The notes under the pieces are model-generated. The model searched no databases and had not been told where the DNA came from. It worked only from the letters and a program-made list of their open reading frames with translations. A DNA stretch of 64,000 bases from positions 310,001 through 374,000 of the forward strand of contig CAWFNX010000005.1 of the NCBI GenBank assembly GCA_963817335.1, read 5' to 3'. Each line of letters starts with the position of its first letter. Position 1 is the stretch's first letter. Origin of the DNA: AV40 sp963817335. Lineage in GTDB: Bacteria > Verrucomicrobiota > Verrucomicrobiia > Chthoniobacterales > UBA10450. Made by a program: the position numbers and the translations under genes. Of this stretch, positions 7,649-16,902 are shown in pieces.

Positions 7649-8071
7649 ATGAAAGCACCTCATCTCATCTCGTTTGTGGTTGGCGTCGCAGTTATGCTCG
7701 GGTTCAGCACGCTGCGCGGCTCGAACGCAGAATCAGCGCATCACGTTTATGAACTGCGCATGTATCATGTGAACGAGGGCAAAATTGATGAGCTAAGAGC
7801 TCGCTTTCGTGATCATACCGACGCGATCTTCAAACGCCACAACATGAAGAGTATCGGTTACTGGACGCCCGAAGATCCTCCCAGTTCCCAGAATCTGTTT
7901 ATTTACGTTCTGGAACATCCCAGTCGCCCGGAGGCTGAGAAAAATTGGGCCGCTTTCCAGGCGGATCCGGAATGGCAAAAAGTGAAGGCCGAATCGGAGG
8001 CCAAAGGCGCCCTGGTGGATCACATTGACCGGTATTTCATGGATCCGACGAGCTTTTCAGCGTTGAACTGA
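7649..8071 (+). CDS. Exported NIPSNAP-family protein
   Basis: 140 aa. N-terminal signal peptide or anchor (SFVVGVAVMLGFSTLRGS) followed by one NIPSNAP/dimeric alpha-beta barrel domain: HVYELRMYHVNEGKIDELRARF, then FIYVLEHPSRPEAEKNWAAFQADPEW. NIPSNAP domains are small ferredoxin-like folds often of unknown role; a periplasmic location is inferred from the leader. Single gene, with its own leader region after the tRNA-Ser repeat. Confidence 0.82.
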   Translation: MKAPHLISFVVGVAVMLGFSTLRGSNAESAHHVYELRMYHVNEGKIDELRARFRDHTDAIFKRHNMKSIGYWTPEDPPSSQNLFIYVLEHPSRPEAEKNWAAFQADPEWQKVKAESEAKGALVDHIDRYFMDPTSFSALN

Positions 8072-8107
8072 ACAAGCAGCCCAAACGGCGAGCCGGCGCT
8101 CAAAATG

Positions 8108-8155
8108 TCACAATTAATGGCTTGATTCGGGCGCGTTTTGCACCGCATATTGTGT
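8108..8155 (+). promoter_or_regulatory. Tandem NrdR-box-like sites upstream of nrdJ
   Basis: Two 16-bp sites resemble the NrdR box, taken as ACACAATATATTGTGT. The site at 8140-8155 matches 12 of 16 (right half ATATTGTGT intact) and the one at 8108-8123 matches 10 of 16 (left half CACAAT intact). They are separated by 16 bp, 32 bp from centre to centre, which is the three-helical-turn geometry known for NrdR box pairs. Located 111-159 bp before the nrdJ start. NrdR repression of the reductase is inferred; nrdR itself is not in this window. Confidence 0.55.
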
Positions 8156-8266
8156 ATCCGCCGGGCCGCTAACGCTATTCCTTGTTGTTCGCCGGAATTA
8201 ACAGGTTATTAGCCTCGCTGTTCGCCGAAATTCACCGCCAATTCACAACGAAAAAGAACCTTCGCC

Positions 8267-11200
8267 ATGATCCAACTCAAACCTGGAATTCCGCCCTCAG
8301 CTCTAAACAAACCGCGCAAGACGGCTGATCGTCGTCGGACTCGATCGGCGAAAAAGTCGGCCAACGGTTTGCGTTTCGAGCGCGTTTTCAGCGACGCGGA
8401 GGTGAAACCGTTTGACCAGGTAGAGTGGGAACATCGCACCGCCGAAATCACCGACGACAGCGGCCAGATCATCTTCAAACAAGAGAACGTGGAGGTTCCG
8501 AAAAATTGGAGCGCGCTGGCAACGAAGATCGCTGTCTCAAAATATTTTTACGGCGACATCGCTCACGGAACAGACCCGCACAAAGCCGGACGCGAAAGTT
8601 CGGTGCGGCAATTGATTCATCGCGTCACGCGAACGATCACGGACTGGGGAATTGCGGATGGTTATTTTGCCGACGCGGAGGCAGCGGAGATTTTTTATGA
8701 CGAGTTGACCTGGCTCTGTTTGAATCAACACGGCGCGTTCAATTCGCCGGTCTGGTTCAACGTCGGTTTATATCATGAGTACGGAATTGGCAAAGGCGCC
8801 GGCGCCGGGAATTATTTTTACAATCGGGCGACTGGTAAAGCCGAGCGAGCGCCGACTCAATATGAATATCCGCAAGGCAGCGCGTGTTTCATCCAGGATG
8901 TCAAAGACACAATGGAAGACATCATGCGCCTCGCGACCAGCGAAGCGATGTTGTTCAAGTATGGCAGCGGCACCGGGACGGATCTCTCCACCTTAAGATC
9001 GACCAAGGAAAAATTAAGTGGCGGCGGCAAACCGAGCGGGCCGCTCTCGTTTCTAAAGGTTTACGATCAAGTCGCCAACGTGGTGAAGAGCGGTGGCAAA
9101 ACCCGGCGGGCCGCCAAGATGAACACGCTCAAGGATTGGCATCCCGACATCGAGGAATTCATCGACGCGAAGCAAAGGGAAGAGAAAAAAGCCTGGGCAT
9201 TGATCGAGCAGGGTTACGACGGGAGTTACAATGGCGACGCTTACGGCTCGGTCATGTATCAGAACGAGAATTTGAGCGTGCGGGTGAGCGACGAGTTCAT
9301 GGATGCCGCCCTGGCCGACAAGGACTGGTGGACGCGCCGGGTGACAGACGGTCAACCGTGCGAGCGCAAAAACGCCAAGGCGCTGCTGCGAAAAATTTCC
9401 GAGGGCACCCACATCTGCGGCGATCCTGGAATGCAGTTCGACACCACCATACATAAGTGGCACACCTGCAAAGGGACCGGCCGCCAGAATTCCACCAACC
9501 CGTGCAGCGAATATCTTTTTCTCGATAACACCGCCTGCAACCTGGCCTCACTGAACCTGCTGAAGTTCAAGAGCGCGGACGGCGAGTTCGACGTCGAACG
9601 ATTCAAGTCCGCAGTGCGCATCTACATTACTGCGCAGGAAATCCTGGTCGATAACGCCAGTTATCCGATCAAAGAAATTGCGGAGAACTCGCACATCTTC
9701 CGGACGCTCGGACTCGGTTACGCAAATCTCGGTTCGTTGGTCATGAGCTACGGCTACGGTTATAACAGCGTCGAAGGTCGCGCGCTCTGCGGCGCCGTGA
9801 CCGCGATCATGACCGGCGAAGCTTACGAACAAAGCGCGCGGATGGCGCAGAGGCTCGGACCGTTCCCGGGTTACAAAGATTCGCATTGCAGCGGCGTGCC
9901 CAAACCGGTGGCCAAGAACAACGTCGGATCCATGCTTGAAGTGATGGATCTCCATCGCTGCGCGGTGAATGAAATTCCGGACGTCGCGGAGTTCGCCTAT
10001 CTTAAAAAAGAAGCGACCAAAACCTGGAAACGCGCGGTCGATTTGGGCAAGCGCCATGGTTATCGCAACGCCCAGGTGACCGTGCTTGCGCCGACCGGCA
10101 CGATCAGTTTTTTGATGGATTGCGACACCACCGGAATCGAGCCGGACATCGCCCTGGTGAAATACAAACTCCTGGCCGGGGGCGGCATGTTGAAAATCGT
10201 GAACCAGACGGTGAAGCCGGCGTTGGAAAAACTCGGTTACAATTCGGAAGAGGTGGACCGAATCATCGCGCACATCGACGCGTTCGACACCATCGAGGAC
10301 GTAATCGATTCCGATGGCACGACGGTCGCGTCCGGATTGAAGTCGGAACATTTGCCGATCTTCGATTGCGCGTTCAAGCCGTTTAAAGGCGAGCGTTCTC
10401 TCCATTTCATGGCGCACCTGAAAATGATGGCGGCAGCGCAACCGTTCCTTAGCGGTGCGATCTCAAAAACGGTGAACCTGCCGGAAACGGCGACGGTTGA
10501 CGACATCATGAACAGCTACGTAGAAGGCTGGCGTCTCGGTCTGAAATCGATTGCGATTTATCGGGAAGGATCGAAGCGGTCCGCGCCGTTGAACACGCGG
10601 AAGACGCGCGACATGGGCGGCACGACCGAAGATGTCGATGTGGCGCTCGATATCACGATTGATCGCGAAGATTTCCAGAAACGAATTCTCGAGCTGGAAG
10701 CGGAGTTATCGGAGATGCGCGGCAAGGTCGATAAACCGCTGCGGCATCGCATGCCCGACACCCGCATGTCGTTGACCCATCGGTTCGAGATCGCGGGACA
10801 CGAGGGCTACATCACAGTCGGCTTGTACGAGGACGGACAACCCGGCGAACTATTCATCACCATGTCGAAGGAAGGCAGCACCATCGGCGGATTGATGGAC
10901 ACGGTGGGAACGTTGACGTCGATTGCGCTGCAGTACGGCGTGCCGCTGGAAAGTTTGGCGAAGAAATTCGCCTATCAACGGTTCGAGCCGAGTGGATTCA
11001 CCAAAAATCCCGATATTCGGAACGCGACCAGCATCACCGACTACGTTTTCCGCTGGTTGGCCTGTCAATTCATCAAGGGCTACAAAGAAGCGACTTCACC
11101 TAACCGCGGTCAGTCGGAATTGCCGCTGAAAGAAATTCCCGAGATGGAAAAGAAAGCGCTGAACCGTCCGGTCTCGGATCTCGCTCGCACCGGGGAGAAG

Positions 11201-11410
11201 GAAATTCTCGACGTTATTACGAGCCATGCGTCGCACGACGGCGAACCACAGATTTCCGGCAACGGTCACAGCCACGCCGATCGGGTCCAGGAAGCGCTCG
11301 GGAACATGTTTATGGATATCGTTTGTTCGCATTGCGGCAGCGACAAAGTGATCCGGGCCGGGGCCTGCGGAGTTTGTACCGAATGCGGCACCAGCCAGGG
11401 CTGCAGCTGA
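8267..11410 (+). CDS. nrdJ: Adenosylcobalamin-dependent (class II) ribonucleoside-diphosphate reductase
   Basis: 1047 aa. Makes deoxyribonucleotides using a B12-derived radical, with or without oxygen. Signatures: NSPVWFNVG, GSGTGTDLSTLRS, the active-site region NSTNPCSEYLFLDNTACNLASLNL, and the C-terminal zinc-ribbon-like tail CSHCGSDKVIRAGACGVCTECG ending in a GCS redox pair. There is no N-terminal ATP cone. The insert after about residue 780 and the C-terminal TSCPD-like domain are normal for the long NrdJ form. ATG 8267 is taken; no strong SD is visible. A tandem NrdR-like operator lies upstream. No cobalamin riboswitch is recognisable in the leader. Confidence 0.95.
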   Translation: MIQLKPGIPPSALNKPRKTADRRRTRSAKKSANGLRFERVFSDAEVKPFDQVEWEHRTAEITDDSGQIIFKQENVEVPKNWSALATKIAVSKYFYGDIAHGTDPHKAGRESSVRQLIHRVTRTITDWGIADGYFADAEAAEIFYDELTWLCLNQHGAFNSPVWFNVGLYHEYGIGKGAGAGNYFYNRATGKAERAPTQYEYPQGSACFIQDVKDTMEDIMRLATSEAMLFKYGSGTGTDLSTLRSTKEKLSGGGKPSGPLSFLKVYDQVANVVKSGGKTRRAAKMNTLKDWHPDIEEFIDAKQREEKKAWALIEQGYDGSYNGDAYGSVMYQNENLSVRVSDEFMDAALADKDWWTRRVTDGQPCERKNAKALLRKISEGTHICGDPGMQFDTTIHKWHTCKGTGRQNSTNPCSEYLFLDNTACNLASLNLLKFKSADGEFDVERFKSAVRIYITAQEILVDNASYPIKEIAENSHIFRTLGLGYANLGSLVMSYGYGYNSVEGRALCGAVTAIMTGEAYEQSARMAQRLGPFPGYKDSHCSGVPKPVAKNNVGSMLEVMDLHRCAVNEIPDVAEFAYLKKEATKTWKRAVDLGKRHGYRNAQVTVLAPTGTISFLMDCDTTGIEPDIALVKYKLLAGGGMLKIVNQTVKPALEKLGYNSEEVDRIIAHIDAFDTIEDVIDSDGTTVASGLKSEHLPIFDCAFKPFKGERSLHFMAHLKMMAAAQPFLSGAISKTVNLPETATVDDIMNSYVEGWRLGLKSIAIYREGSKRSAPLNTRKTRDMGGTTEDVDVALDITIDREDFQKRILELEAELSEMRGKVDKPLRHRMPDTRMSLTHRFEIAGHEGYITVGLYEDGQPGELFITMSKEGSTIGGLMDTVGTLTSIALQYGVPLESLAKKFAYQRFEPSGFTKNPDIRNATSITDYVFRWLACQFIKGYKEATSPNRGQSELPLKEIPEMEKKALNRPVSDLARTGEKEILDVITSHASHDGEPQISGNGHSHADRVQEALGNMFMDIVCSHCGSDKVIRAGACGVCTECGTSQGCS

Positions 11411-11479
11411 CCGCGACTCCTCGATAATCCGCTGCGCGGGGTTGGACAGACGCTCGCGGTTGGCTACAATTCGTGACCC

Positions 11480-11507
11480 GCCTTCGCCAAGGCTACGGCG
11501 TGGCAGG
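11480..11507 (+). repeat. Short REP-like palindromic motif
   Basis: GCCTT-CGCC-AAGGC forms a perfect small hairpin (11480-11493) and is followed by CTACGGCGTGGCAGG. A copy of the latter with 14 of 15 bases identical occurs at 7552-7566 (CTACGGCTTGGCAGG), behind tRNA-Ser. Both lie between genes, suggesting a dispersed intergenic repeat. Confidence 0.4.
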
Positions 11508-11544
11508 AGCCGCATTCGCGATAGCAGCGGTATCCTAATTTATC

Positions 11545-13332
11545 ATGGCAACTGAAGCTGAACTCCAGAGACAGAGAGAAATGCAGCAGGCCGAGGAACT
11601 GTTGTTCACCGGTCCGCAAGCGCTTGGCTTCGTCAAAGGCTTGTTCGCCGGGCATTTCGTTTCGGATTGGGTGATGCCTTATCCGCGCATTCCGGAAGGT
11701 CAGCAAAAACAGCTCGATCAAACTCTGAAAGAATTGCGTGATTTTCTCGACGCCAAGCTCGATCCCACGGCCATTGATCGGAACGCGGACATTCCACGCG
11801 AAGTGATTGATGGCCTCGGTCGGGTTGGAGTTCTTGGAATGACTGCGCCGGCCGAGTACGGCGGGCATGGGTTTTCGCAGTTGGCCAACACCAAGATATT
11901 GGAAGAACTGGGAACGCGCTGCGCGTCGACCTCGGTATTTGTAAACGCCCACCACTCGATTGGCATTCGCGCGTTATTGTTATTCGGTACCCACGAGCAA
12001 AAGCAGAAATGGTTGCCGAAGCTTTGCACCGGTGAATGGCTCGGCGCATTTGCGTTGACGGAACGGGAAGCCGGTTCAGACGCGGCCAACGTCCAGATGA
12101 CGGCAACGCCGAGCGAAGATGGTTCGCATTACATTTTGAATGGCGAGAAGCGTTACATTACCAACACCGCGATCGCGCGGGTGTTGACAGTGATGGCGCG
12201 CACTCCGGTTCCTGGAAAACCCGGCAAGGAGGCGATTACCGCGTTTTTGGTTACACCGGATATGCCTGGCTTCGAAATGATCAACGGCCGGATGGAGAAG
12301 ATGGGGATCCGCGGCACGGCCACGGCGCAATTCGCGCTGCGAAACGTGAAAGTGCCGAAAGAAAATGTTCTCGGACCTCTCGGCAAAGGATTGAAGGTTG
12401 CGCTGACGGTCCTCGATTTCGGGCGCACAACGTTTGGCGCCTGTTGCACCGGTGCGGCGAAAACTTGTTTAGCCCTGGCGGTCAAGCACGCGAGTACGCG
12501 AAAGCAGTTTAATAAGACGCTCGGCAACTTTCATTTGGTGAAGAAGAAAATCGCCCGCATTGCCGCAGACGCGTATGCGATGGAAGCGATAACGACAATC
12601 ACTGCGTCACTGATCGATCGCGGCCTTGAAGACTACATGGTCGAGACCGCCATGTTGAAGGTTTTCACGACAGAGCTGCTTTGGGAATGTGTCAATGAAG
12701 CGTTCCAAATTCACGGCGGCGCCGCTTACATGACGGATCTTCCGTTGGAACGGATGTTGCGCGACGCGCGGATCAATCAGATCGGCGAAGGCAGCAACGA
12801 AGTGCTCAAATCGTTTGTCGCCCTGGTCGGAATGCGCGGGCCCGGCATGGAATTCAAGGAAATCTACGACACGATGCTCAAGCCGACGCGCGAAGGCGGG
12901 ATCGGCAAGGCCTGGAACGCCGGGATGAGCCGCCTCGGGGCAACGGTCCGGACTCCGGATGTTCCGGTGCGCAGCTCGGAGCTCAAATCCTACGCAAACC
13001 AGTTGGGCCGGTTGATCTGGCGATTCAACGTTGCCGTCAACAAGTCGCTCATTCTTTATCGCGAGCCGATTTTGGACATGCAGTTGGTCCAGGAACGAAT
13101 CGCTGGCGCGGCGATGGATTTGTTTGCCTCAACCGCGGTCCTGAGTCGATGGGACTCCGAAATCCAATCTGGTCAGCGCAACGGCGGATCGCCGGTCACA
13201 AAAAATACCGCCGCCGAACTCTTCTTGCGCCAATCGTTCCGTCGCATTCGGAGTTTTCTGGCAGGCCTGGGCGATAATGACGATGAGTTCATTCTGAAAG
13301 CTGCGAACACGGCCTTGGGCAACTCCGAGTAG
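11545..13332 (+). CDS. Acyl-CoA dehydrogenase, long form
   Basis: FAD-dependent acyl-CoA dehydrogenase catalysing the first step of fatty-acid beta-oxidation, feeding electrons to ETF. The 595-aa length is longer than the usual 380 and matches VLCAD/FadE-like proteins with an extra C-terminal helical domain. Seen: GMTAPAEYGG, AFALTEREAGSDAANVQM (FAD/substrate binding), GEKRYITNTAIA, KMGIRGTATAQF, IHGGAAYMTDLPLERMLRDARINQIGEGSNEV. The last segment carries the region of the catalytic Glu. Stand-alone gene 135 bp after nrdJ. Confidence 0.9.
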   Translation: MATEAELQRQREMQQAEELLFTGPQALGFVKGLFAGHFVSDWVMPYPRIPEGQQKQLDQTLKELRDFLDAKLDPTAIDRNADIPREVIDGLGRVGVLGMTAPAEYGGHGFSQLANTKILEELGTRCASTSVFVNAHHSIGIRALLLFGTHEQKQKWLPKLCTGEWLGAFALTEREAGSDAANVQMTATPSEDGSHYILNGEKRYITNTAIARVLTVMARTPVPGKPGKEAITAFLVTPDMPGFEMINGRMEKMGIRGTATAQFALRNVKVPKENVLGPLGKGLKVALTVLDFGRTTFGACCTGAAKTCLALAVKHASTRKQFNKTLGNFHLVKKKIARIAADAYAMEAITTITASLIDRGLEDYMVETAMLKVFTTELLWECVNEAFQIHGGAAYMTDLPLERMLRDARINQIGEGSNEVLKSFVALVGMRGPGMEFKEIYDTMLKPTREGGIGKAWNAGMSRLGATVRTPDVPVRSSELKSYANQLGRLIWRFNVAVNKSLILYREPILDMQLVQERIAGAAMDLFASTAVLSRWDSEIQSGQRNGGSPVTKNTAAELFLRQSFRRIRSFLAGLGDNDDEFILKAANTALGNSE

Positions 13333-13360
13333 CCGCTTTCGAAGGCCGGCAGCTTTCGCG

Positions 13361-14632
13361 CTAGGGCTGCACGTCGGACGGAAATTTCAAGATCCGCAGC
13401 GCTCGAAGCAAATCGATAGGGACGAGTTCGTAAAGCGGATACCGCACGGCGAGCACGATGTACTGATGAAATTCAATGACCCCGAGCAGGACAACTGCTC
13501 CGGCGATGATCGCAATTTGAAACCGCTTCGCGAATGATGCCAGCCAAACAATTTCGCCGAGAGCGAGGAACCGCAGCGGCATATCCCACATATTTGCGTA
13601 ACGCAGGTTCATTCCATACTTCACGTTGCACATCACGAGGTAACTCGCGGCGATGAAGATCGCCATGAACCACTCGGCCTTCATTGCATGATTCAGCCGG
13701 AACATGGTTCCAAATGCCAGGAGTAGGACAAAGGGGCTAACGAGCAGCAGATCGACCAGATACCTACACCACGGGCCATCGCCGGTCAGAACGGCGTAGT
13801 GGAGAGCATAATTCTTGGCGACTGAGTAACGGTAGGTATGAATGGCCTCGGACACGCCGCCAGCGAGCAAAATGAGAACGACTGCACCAATGAGCGGACC
13901 GAGCACCGTGCCGATTATCAGTTCGCGAGAAACGTTGCCGAATTGCAGCCACCGATTGGCAATGAGTAAGACAACGATGGCCAGCCAAACAAAAAAAGAA
14001 TTTTCCTTGGTCAGGACAAGCAGGGACAACGCGACGACATAAGCGGCGAGCCATTGCCAGGTCTTGGGATTCTGGAGGTTTTCCCAGAGGAGCCAGAGAC
14101 ACAGGAGAGCCCAAAACGTAAAGAACCCGTCCACCAATGCATGTTGGGACATGTGAAGCTGGGTTGGGGCAACGGCCATAAGGGCGCCGACGCCAAGTGC
14201 CCAACTCGCATTCTTTAAGCGACGGACAAAATTCATCGAGAGTAAAAGCGTCAGAATACTAAAGAACGACGCGACGTTTTTGAGGGCGGTCAGTGGGTCG
14301 ACGGCAAAAGAAAGATGCCAAATGTAACCGCAAAAAATGTAGAGAAAACGCAACGGCGACAGGATCGAACGCTGCAATCTTTCCTGACGTTCAACGTAGT
14401 CCTGAACAATGAGCGGGTAAGCGGAGAGACCCAGTTTATCGAGCTTCGTCACGTACTCCGCGTACAACCCTTCATCGAACCCGACCTGGTTGAACGCCGG
14501 CGCGGGATGAACTGCGGCAATCAACGACAGAGGCGCTCCGTCTCGAAACAGACCTGGCGGAAGGCGCAAAAAGATTCCTACCGCCAAAACAATCGCGAAC
14601 AGGACCAATTCAATCTTGCGGGGTTGTAACAT
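13361..14632 (-). CDS. Multi-pass GT-C-type glycosyltransferase (ArnT/GT39-like)
   Basis: 423 aa, about ten predicted membrane helices. The N-terminal helix is followed by a first extracytoplasmic loop with VGFDEGLYAEYV, whose acidic residues match the DE/DD motif used by GT-C enzymes to act on polyprenyl-phosphate sugars. LHMSQHALVDGFFTFWALLCLWLL resembles the ArnT/PMT second signature. Donor and acceptor are unknown. ATG 14632 has a GAAGAA just upstream. Transcribed away from the GT2 gene at 14775. Confidence 0.75.
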   Translation of the reverse strand: MLQPRKIELVLFAIVLAVGIFLRLPPGLFRDGAPLSLIAAVHPAPAFNQVGFDEGLYAEYVTKLDKLGLSAYPLIVQDYVERQERLQRSILSPLRFLYIFCGYIWHLSFAVDPLTALKNVASFFSILTLLLSMNFVRRLKNASWALGVGALMAVAPTQLHMSQHALVDGFFTFWALLCLWLLWENLQNPKTWQWLAAYVVALSLLVLTKENSFFVWLAIVVLLIANRWLQFGNVSRELIIGTVLGPLIGAVVLILLAGGVSEAIHTYRYSVAKNYALHYAVLTGDGPWCRYLVDLLLVSPFVLLLAFGTMFRLNHAMKAEWFMAIFIAASYLVMCNVKYGMNLRYANMWDMPLRFLALGEIVWLASFAKRFQIAIIAGAVVLLGVIEFHQYIVLAVRYPLYELVPIDLLRALRILKFPSDVQP

Positions 14633-14774
14633 TTCTTCGAAGCGGCCGGTCTGGTTGAGAACTCAGTAACCGGATTAACCGTGCTGAGCAAAGACTAAAC
14701 CAGGGCAGACGACTTGCCGACAATCCTGCCGGAAAAACCACCCTGAGGCCAGGAAGTTGCTTCTAGCTGGGCCG

Positions 14775-15560
14775 ATGAATTCGTCCCCACACCAATTCAG
14801 CGCACCCGAACTGGCCGCTGTCATGCCTATCTATAATGAGGCGGCGAACATCGGGGCCGTTCTGCGGGAGTGGTTCGCGTGTCTGAACAGCGCGACACCG
14901 GATTTCATTTTTTTTGCAATCAACGATGGCTCGACCGATGACACGGCTTCGGAGCTGGGTGGGTTAGCCGTGGAGCTCGGCCCACGGTTGCGAATTGTGA
15001 ACAAGCCGAACTCCGGTCACGGGCGCACCTGCCGCGAGGGTTACGAGATGGCGGCGGCTACGACGGCCCGTTGGATTTTTCAGATCGATTCGGACGGACA
15101 GTGCGATCCCGCATTTTTCCAGACGATGTTTGGCCAGCGCTCTCCCCACGACTGCGTTTTCGGCTATCGCCGGACCCGAGACGATGGCTTCGGCCGCCTG
15201 GCAATCACACGTTCCTACCGACTGTTGCTTTGGTTGTTGAGCGGCGCCTTTATGCGCGACGCGAACGTGCCTTATCGCCTTATCCGCGCGAGTGCGTTGC
15301 GTTCTGCGTTGCGATGCGTTCCCGCTGATATCGATCTTCAGAACATCGCGCTGACTATCGCTCTGAAGCGGCAACCGGATCTGAGATGGAAGGACGTGCC
15401 GATCCACTTTCGGGCCAGGCAGGGAGGCGAGAACAGCATCAACTACCACAAAATTGCGAGGATGGGCGTCAGATTTCTTCGCGATTTTCAACGGATCTCC
15501 TATGAGAATTCTCATACTGGGTGGCGGCCCCGCTGGGCTCGGCGCCGCTTGGCGTCTTAA
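14775..15560 (+). CDS. Family 2 glycosyltransferase (polyprenyl-phosphate sugar synthase-like)
   Basis: 261 aa, GT-A fold. LAAVMPIYNEAANIGAVLREW (start of nucleotide site), FAINDGSTDDT, NKPNSGHGRTCREGY, and FQIDSDGQC (the DXD-like metal site). The segment ARQGGENSINYHKI resembles the end of DPM1-type enzymes, so it likely loads a sugar onto a lipid carrier at the inner membrane. ATG 14775 is chosen; a TTG at 14757 sits too close to its AGGAAG. The last 19 codons overlap the next gene in another frame (59 bp), an unusually long overlap. Confidence 0.8.
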   Translation: MNSSPHQFSAPELAAVMPIYNEAANIGAVLREWFACLNSATPDFIFFAINDGSTDDTASELGGLAVELGPRLRIVNKPNSGHGRTCREGYEMAAATTARWIFQIDSDGQCDPAFFQTMFGQRSPHDCVFGYRRTRDDGFGRLAITRSYRLLLWLLSGAFMRDANVPYRLIRASALRSALRCVPADIDLQNIALTIALKRQPDLRWKDVPIHFRARQGGENSINYHKIARMGVRFLRDFQRISYENSHTGWRPRWARRRLAS

Positions 15561-16902
15561 CGAGCTGGGCCACGCCGACTGGCAGTTGCTGGAAGCGAAC
15601 GATTACGCCGGCGGTCTGGCTTCGTCATTTCGCGACGAGAACGGCTTTTTCTGGGACATCGGCGGCCACGTCCAGTTTTCGCATTACGAGTACTTTGATG
15701 CGTTGATGCACAAGCTCATTCCGGAAAAGGAATGGCTCACCCACCAGCGCGAATCGTGGGTGTGGATCCGCAATCGATTTGTGCCGTATCCGTTCCAAAA
15801 TAATCTGCACCGGCTGCCGCGGGAAGAGATTGCGCGTTGCCTGAACGGGCTGGTTGAAATTCAGAAAACCGGGTCGCACAAGCCAACGAATTTCAAGGAG
15901 TGGATTTTGGCAACCTTCGGCGCAGGGATCGCAGAGATCTTTTTGTTGCCATACAACTTCAAAGTCTGGGCCTATCCCGCCGAGCAAATGCAACATGGCT
16001 GGGTCGGTGAACGGGTAGCGGTAACTGATCTGACCCGAGTCCTTCATAATCTTGTTTTCGAGAAGGACGATCTCTCGTGGGGGCCAAACAACGTGTTTCA
16101 TTTTCCGAAGCGCGGTGGAACTGGAGCGATCTGGAGCGCGTGCGCGGCCGGACTGCCTCCCGAACGAATGAATTTTCGCAGCCCGGTGCAAAAAATTGAT
16201 CCGGAAGCAAAACGAGTGACAACGACTGACGGTCGCGACTGGAGCTACGATGCGCTCATCAGCACTTTGCCGTTAACCGAACTGCTGCGACTGAGTGGCC
16301 GCAATGAATTTGTTGATCTCGCCACGGCCGGTTTGAAGTATTCCAGCGCAAATATTGTCGGCGTCGGCCTGAAAGGGAAACCGCCGGAGCATTTGCGGAC
16401 AAAATGCTGGATGTATTTCCCGGAGGGCGATTGTCCGTTTTATCGCGTCACCGTGTTCAGCAACTACTCGCCGCACAACGTGCCGGACAACGAGAACAAC
16501 TGGTCGCTCATGACCGAGACGTCTGAATCCGAGGAAAAGCCAGTCGATCACAAGGAGCTTGTGCAACAAACGATTGACGGTTTGCGTAACACGCAGCTTC
16601 TAAACGGCGACAAGATTCTTTCCACCTGGAGTTATCGGGCGAAATACGGTTATCCAACGCCGGGTTTGCATCGAGATAGAGCGCTCTCGGAAATTTTGCC
16701 GGCGCTTGAAGTCGATAACATTTTTTCCCGCGGTCGATTTGGCGCGTGGAAGTACGAAGTCAGCAACCAGGACCATTCCTTCATGCAGGGCCTGGAAATC
16801 GTTGAACGACTCCTTCATGGGCGACCGGAGATCACGTTCGCCGACCCAAACCGGGCCAACAGCAAGAAGCATCCGTTTCCTTTCGAGCAATGGGCAGATT
16901 AA
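15502..16902 (+). CDS. FAD-dependent oxidoreductase, UDP-galactopyranose mutase/amine-oxidase-like
   Basis: 466 aa. Opens with the Rossmann dinucleotide motif ILGGGPAGLGAAWRL and ELLEAND-type second strand, then GGLASSF and WDIGGHVQFSHY. The combination of this N-terminus with VPYPFQNNLHRLP and LLPYNFKVWAYP is typical of flavoproteins in polysaccharide clusters annotated as protoporphyrinogen-oxidase- or UDP-galactopyranose-mutase-like. A role in making an unusual nucleotide or lipid-linked sugar is inferred. ATG 15502 places the FAD motif at residues 7-12. Overlaps the GT2 gene by 59 bp and the GT-C gene by 13 bp. Confidence 0.8.
   Translation: MRILILGGGPAGLGAAWRLNELGHADWQLLEANDYAGGLASSFRDENGFFWDIGGHVQFSHYEYFDALMHKLIPEKEWLTHQRESWVWIRNRFVPYPFQNNLHRLPREEIARCLNGLVEIQKTGSHKPTNFKEWILATFGAGIAEIFLLPYNFKVWAYPAEQMQHGWVGERVAVTDLTRVLHNLVFEKDDLSWGPNNVFHFPKRGGTGAIWSACAAGLPPERMNFRSPVQKIDPEAKRVTTTDGRDWSYDALISTLPLTELLRLSGRNEFVDLATAGLKYSSANIVGVGLKGKPPEHLRTKCWMYFPEGDCPFYRVTVFSNYSPHNVPDNENNWSLMTETSESEEKPVDHKELVQQTIDGLRNTQLLNGDKILSTWSYRAKYGYPTPGLHRDRALSEILPALEVDNIFSRGRFGAWKYEVSNQDHSFMQGLEIVERLLHGRPEITFADPNRANSKKHPFPFEQWAD

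Noticed and set aside
8072..8266. Cobalamin riboswitch before the B12-dependent reductase
   Set aside because: No B12-box or kissing-loop core is recognisable in the 195-bp leader; the NrdR-like pair explains the conserved-looking part better.
9548..10441. 297-codon open frame opposite nrdJ
   Set aside because: Antisense shadow of a strongly conserved gene; low-complexity His/Arg-rich product, no start context.
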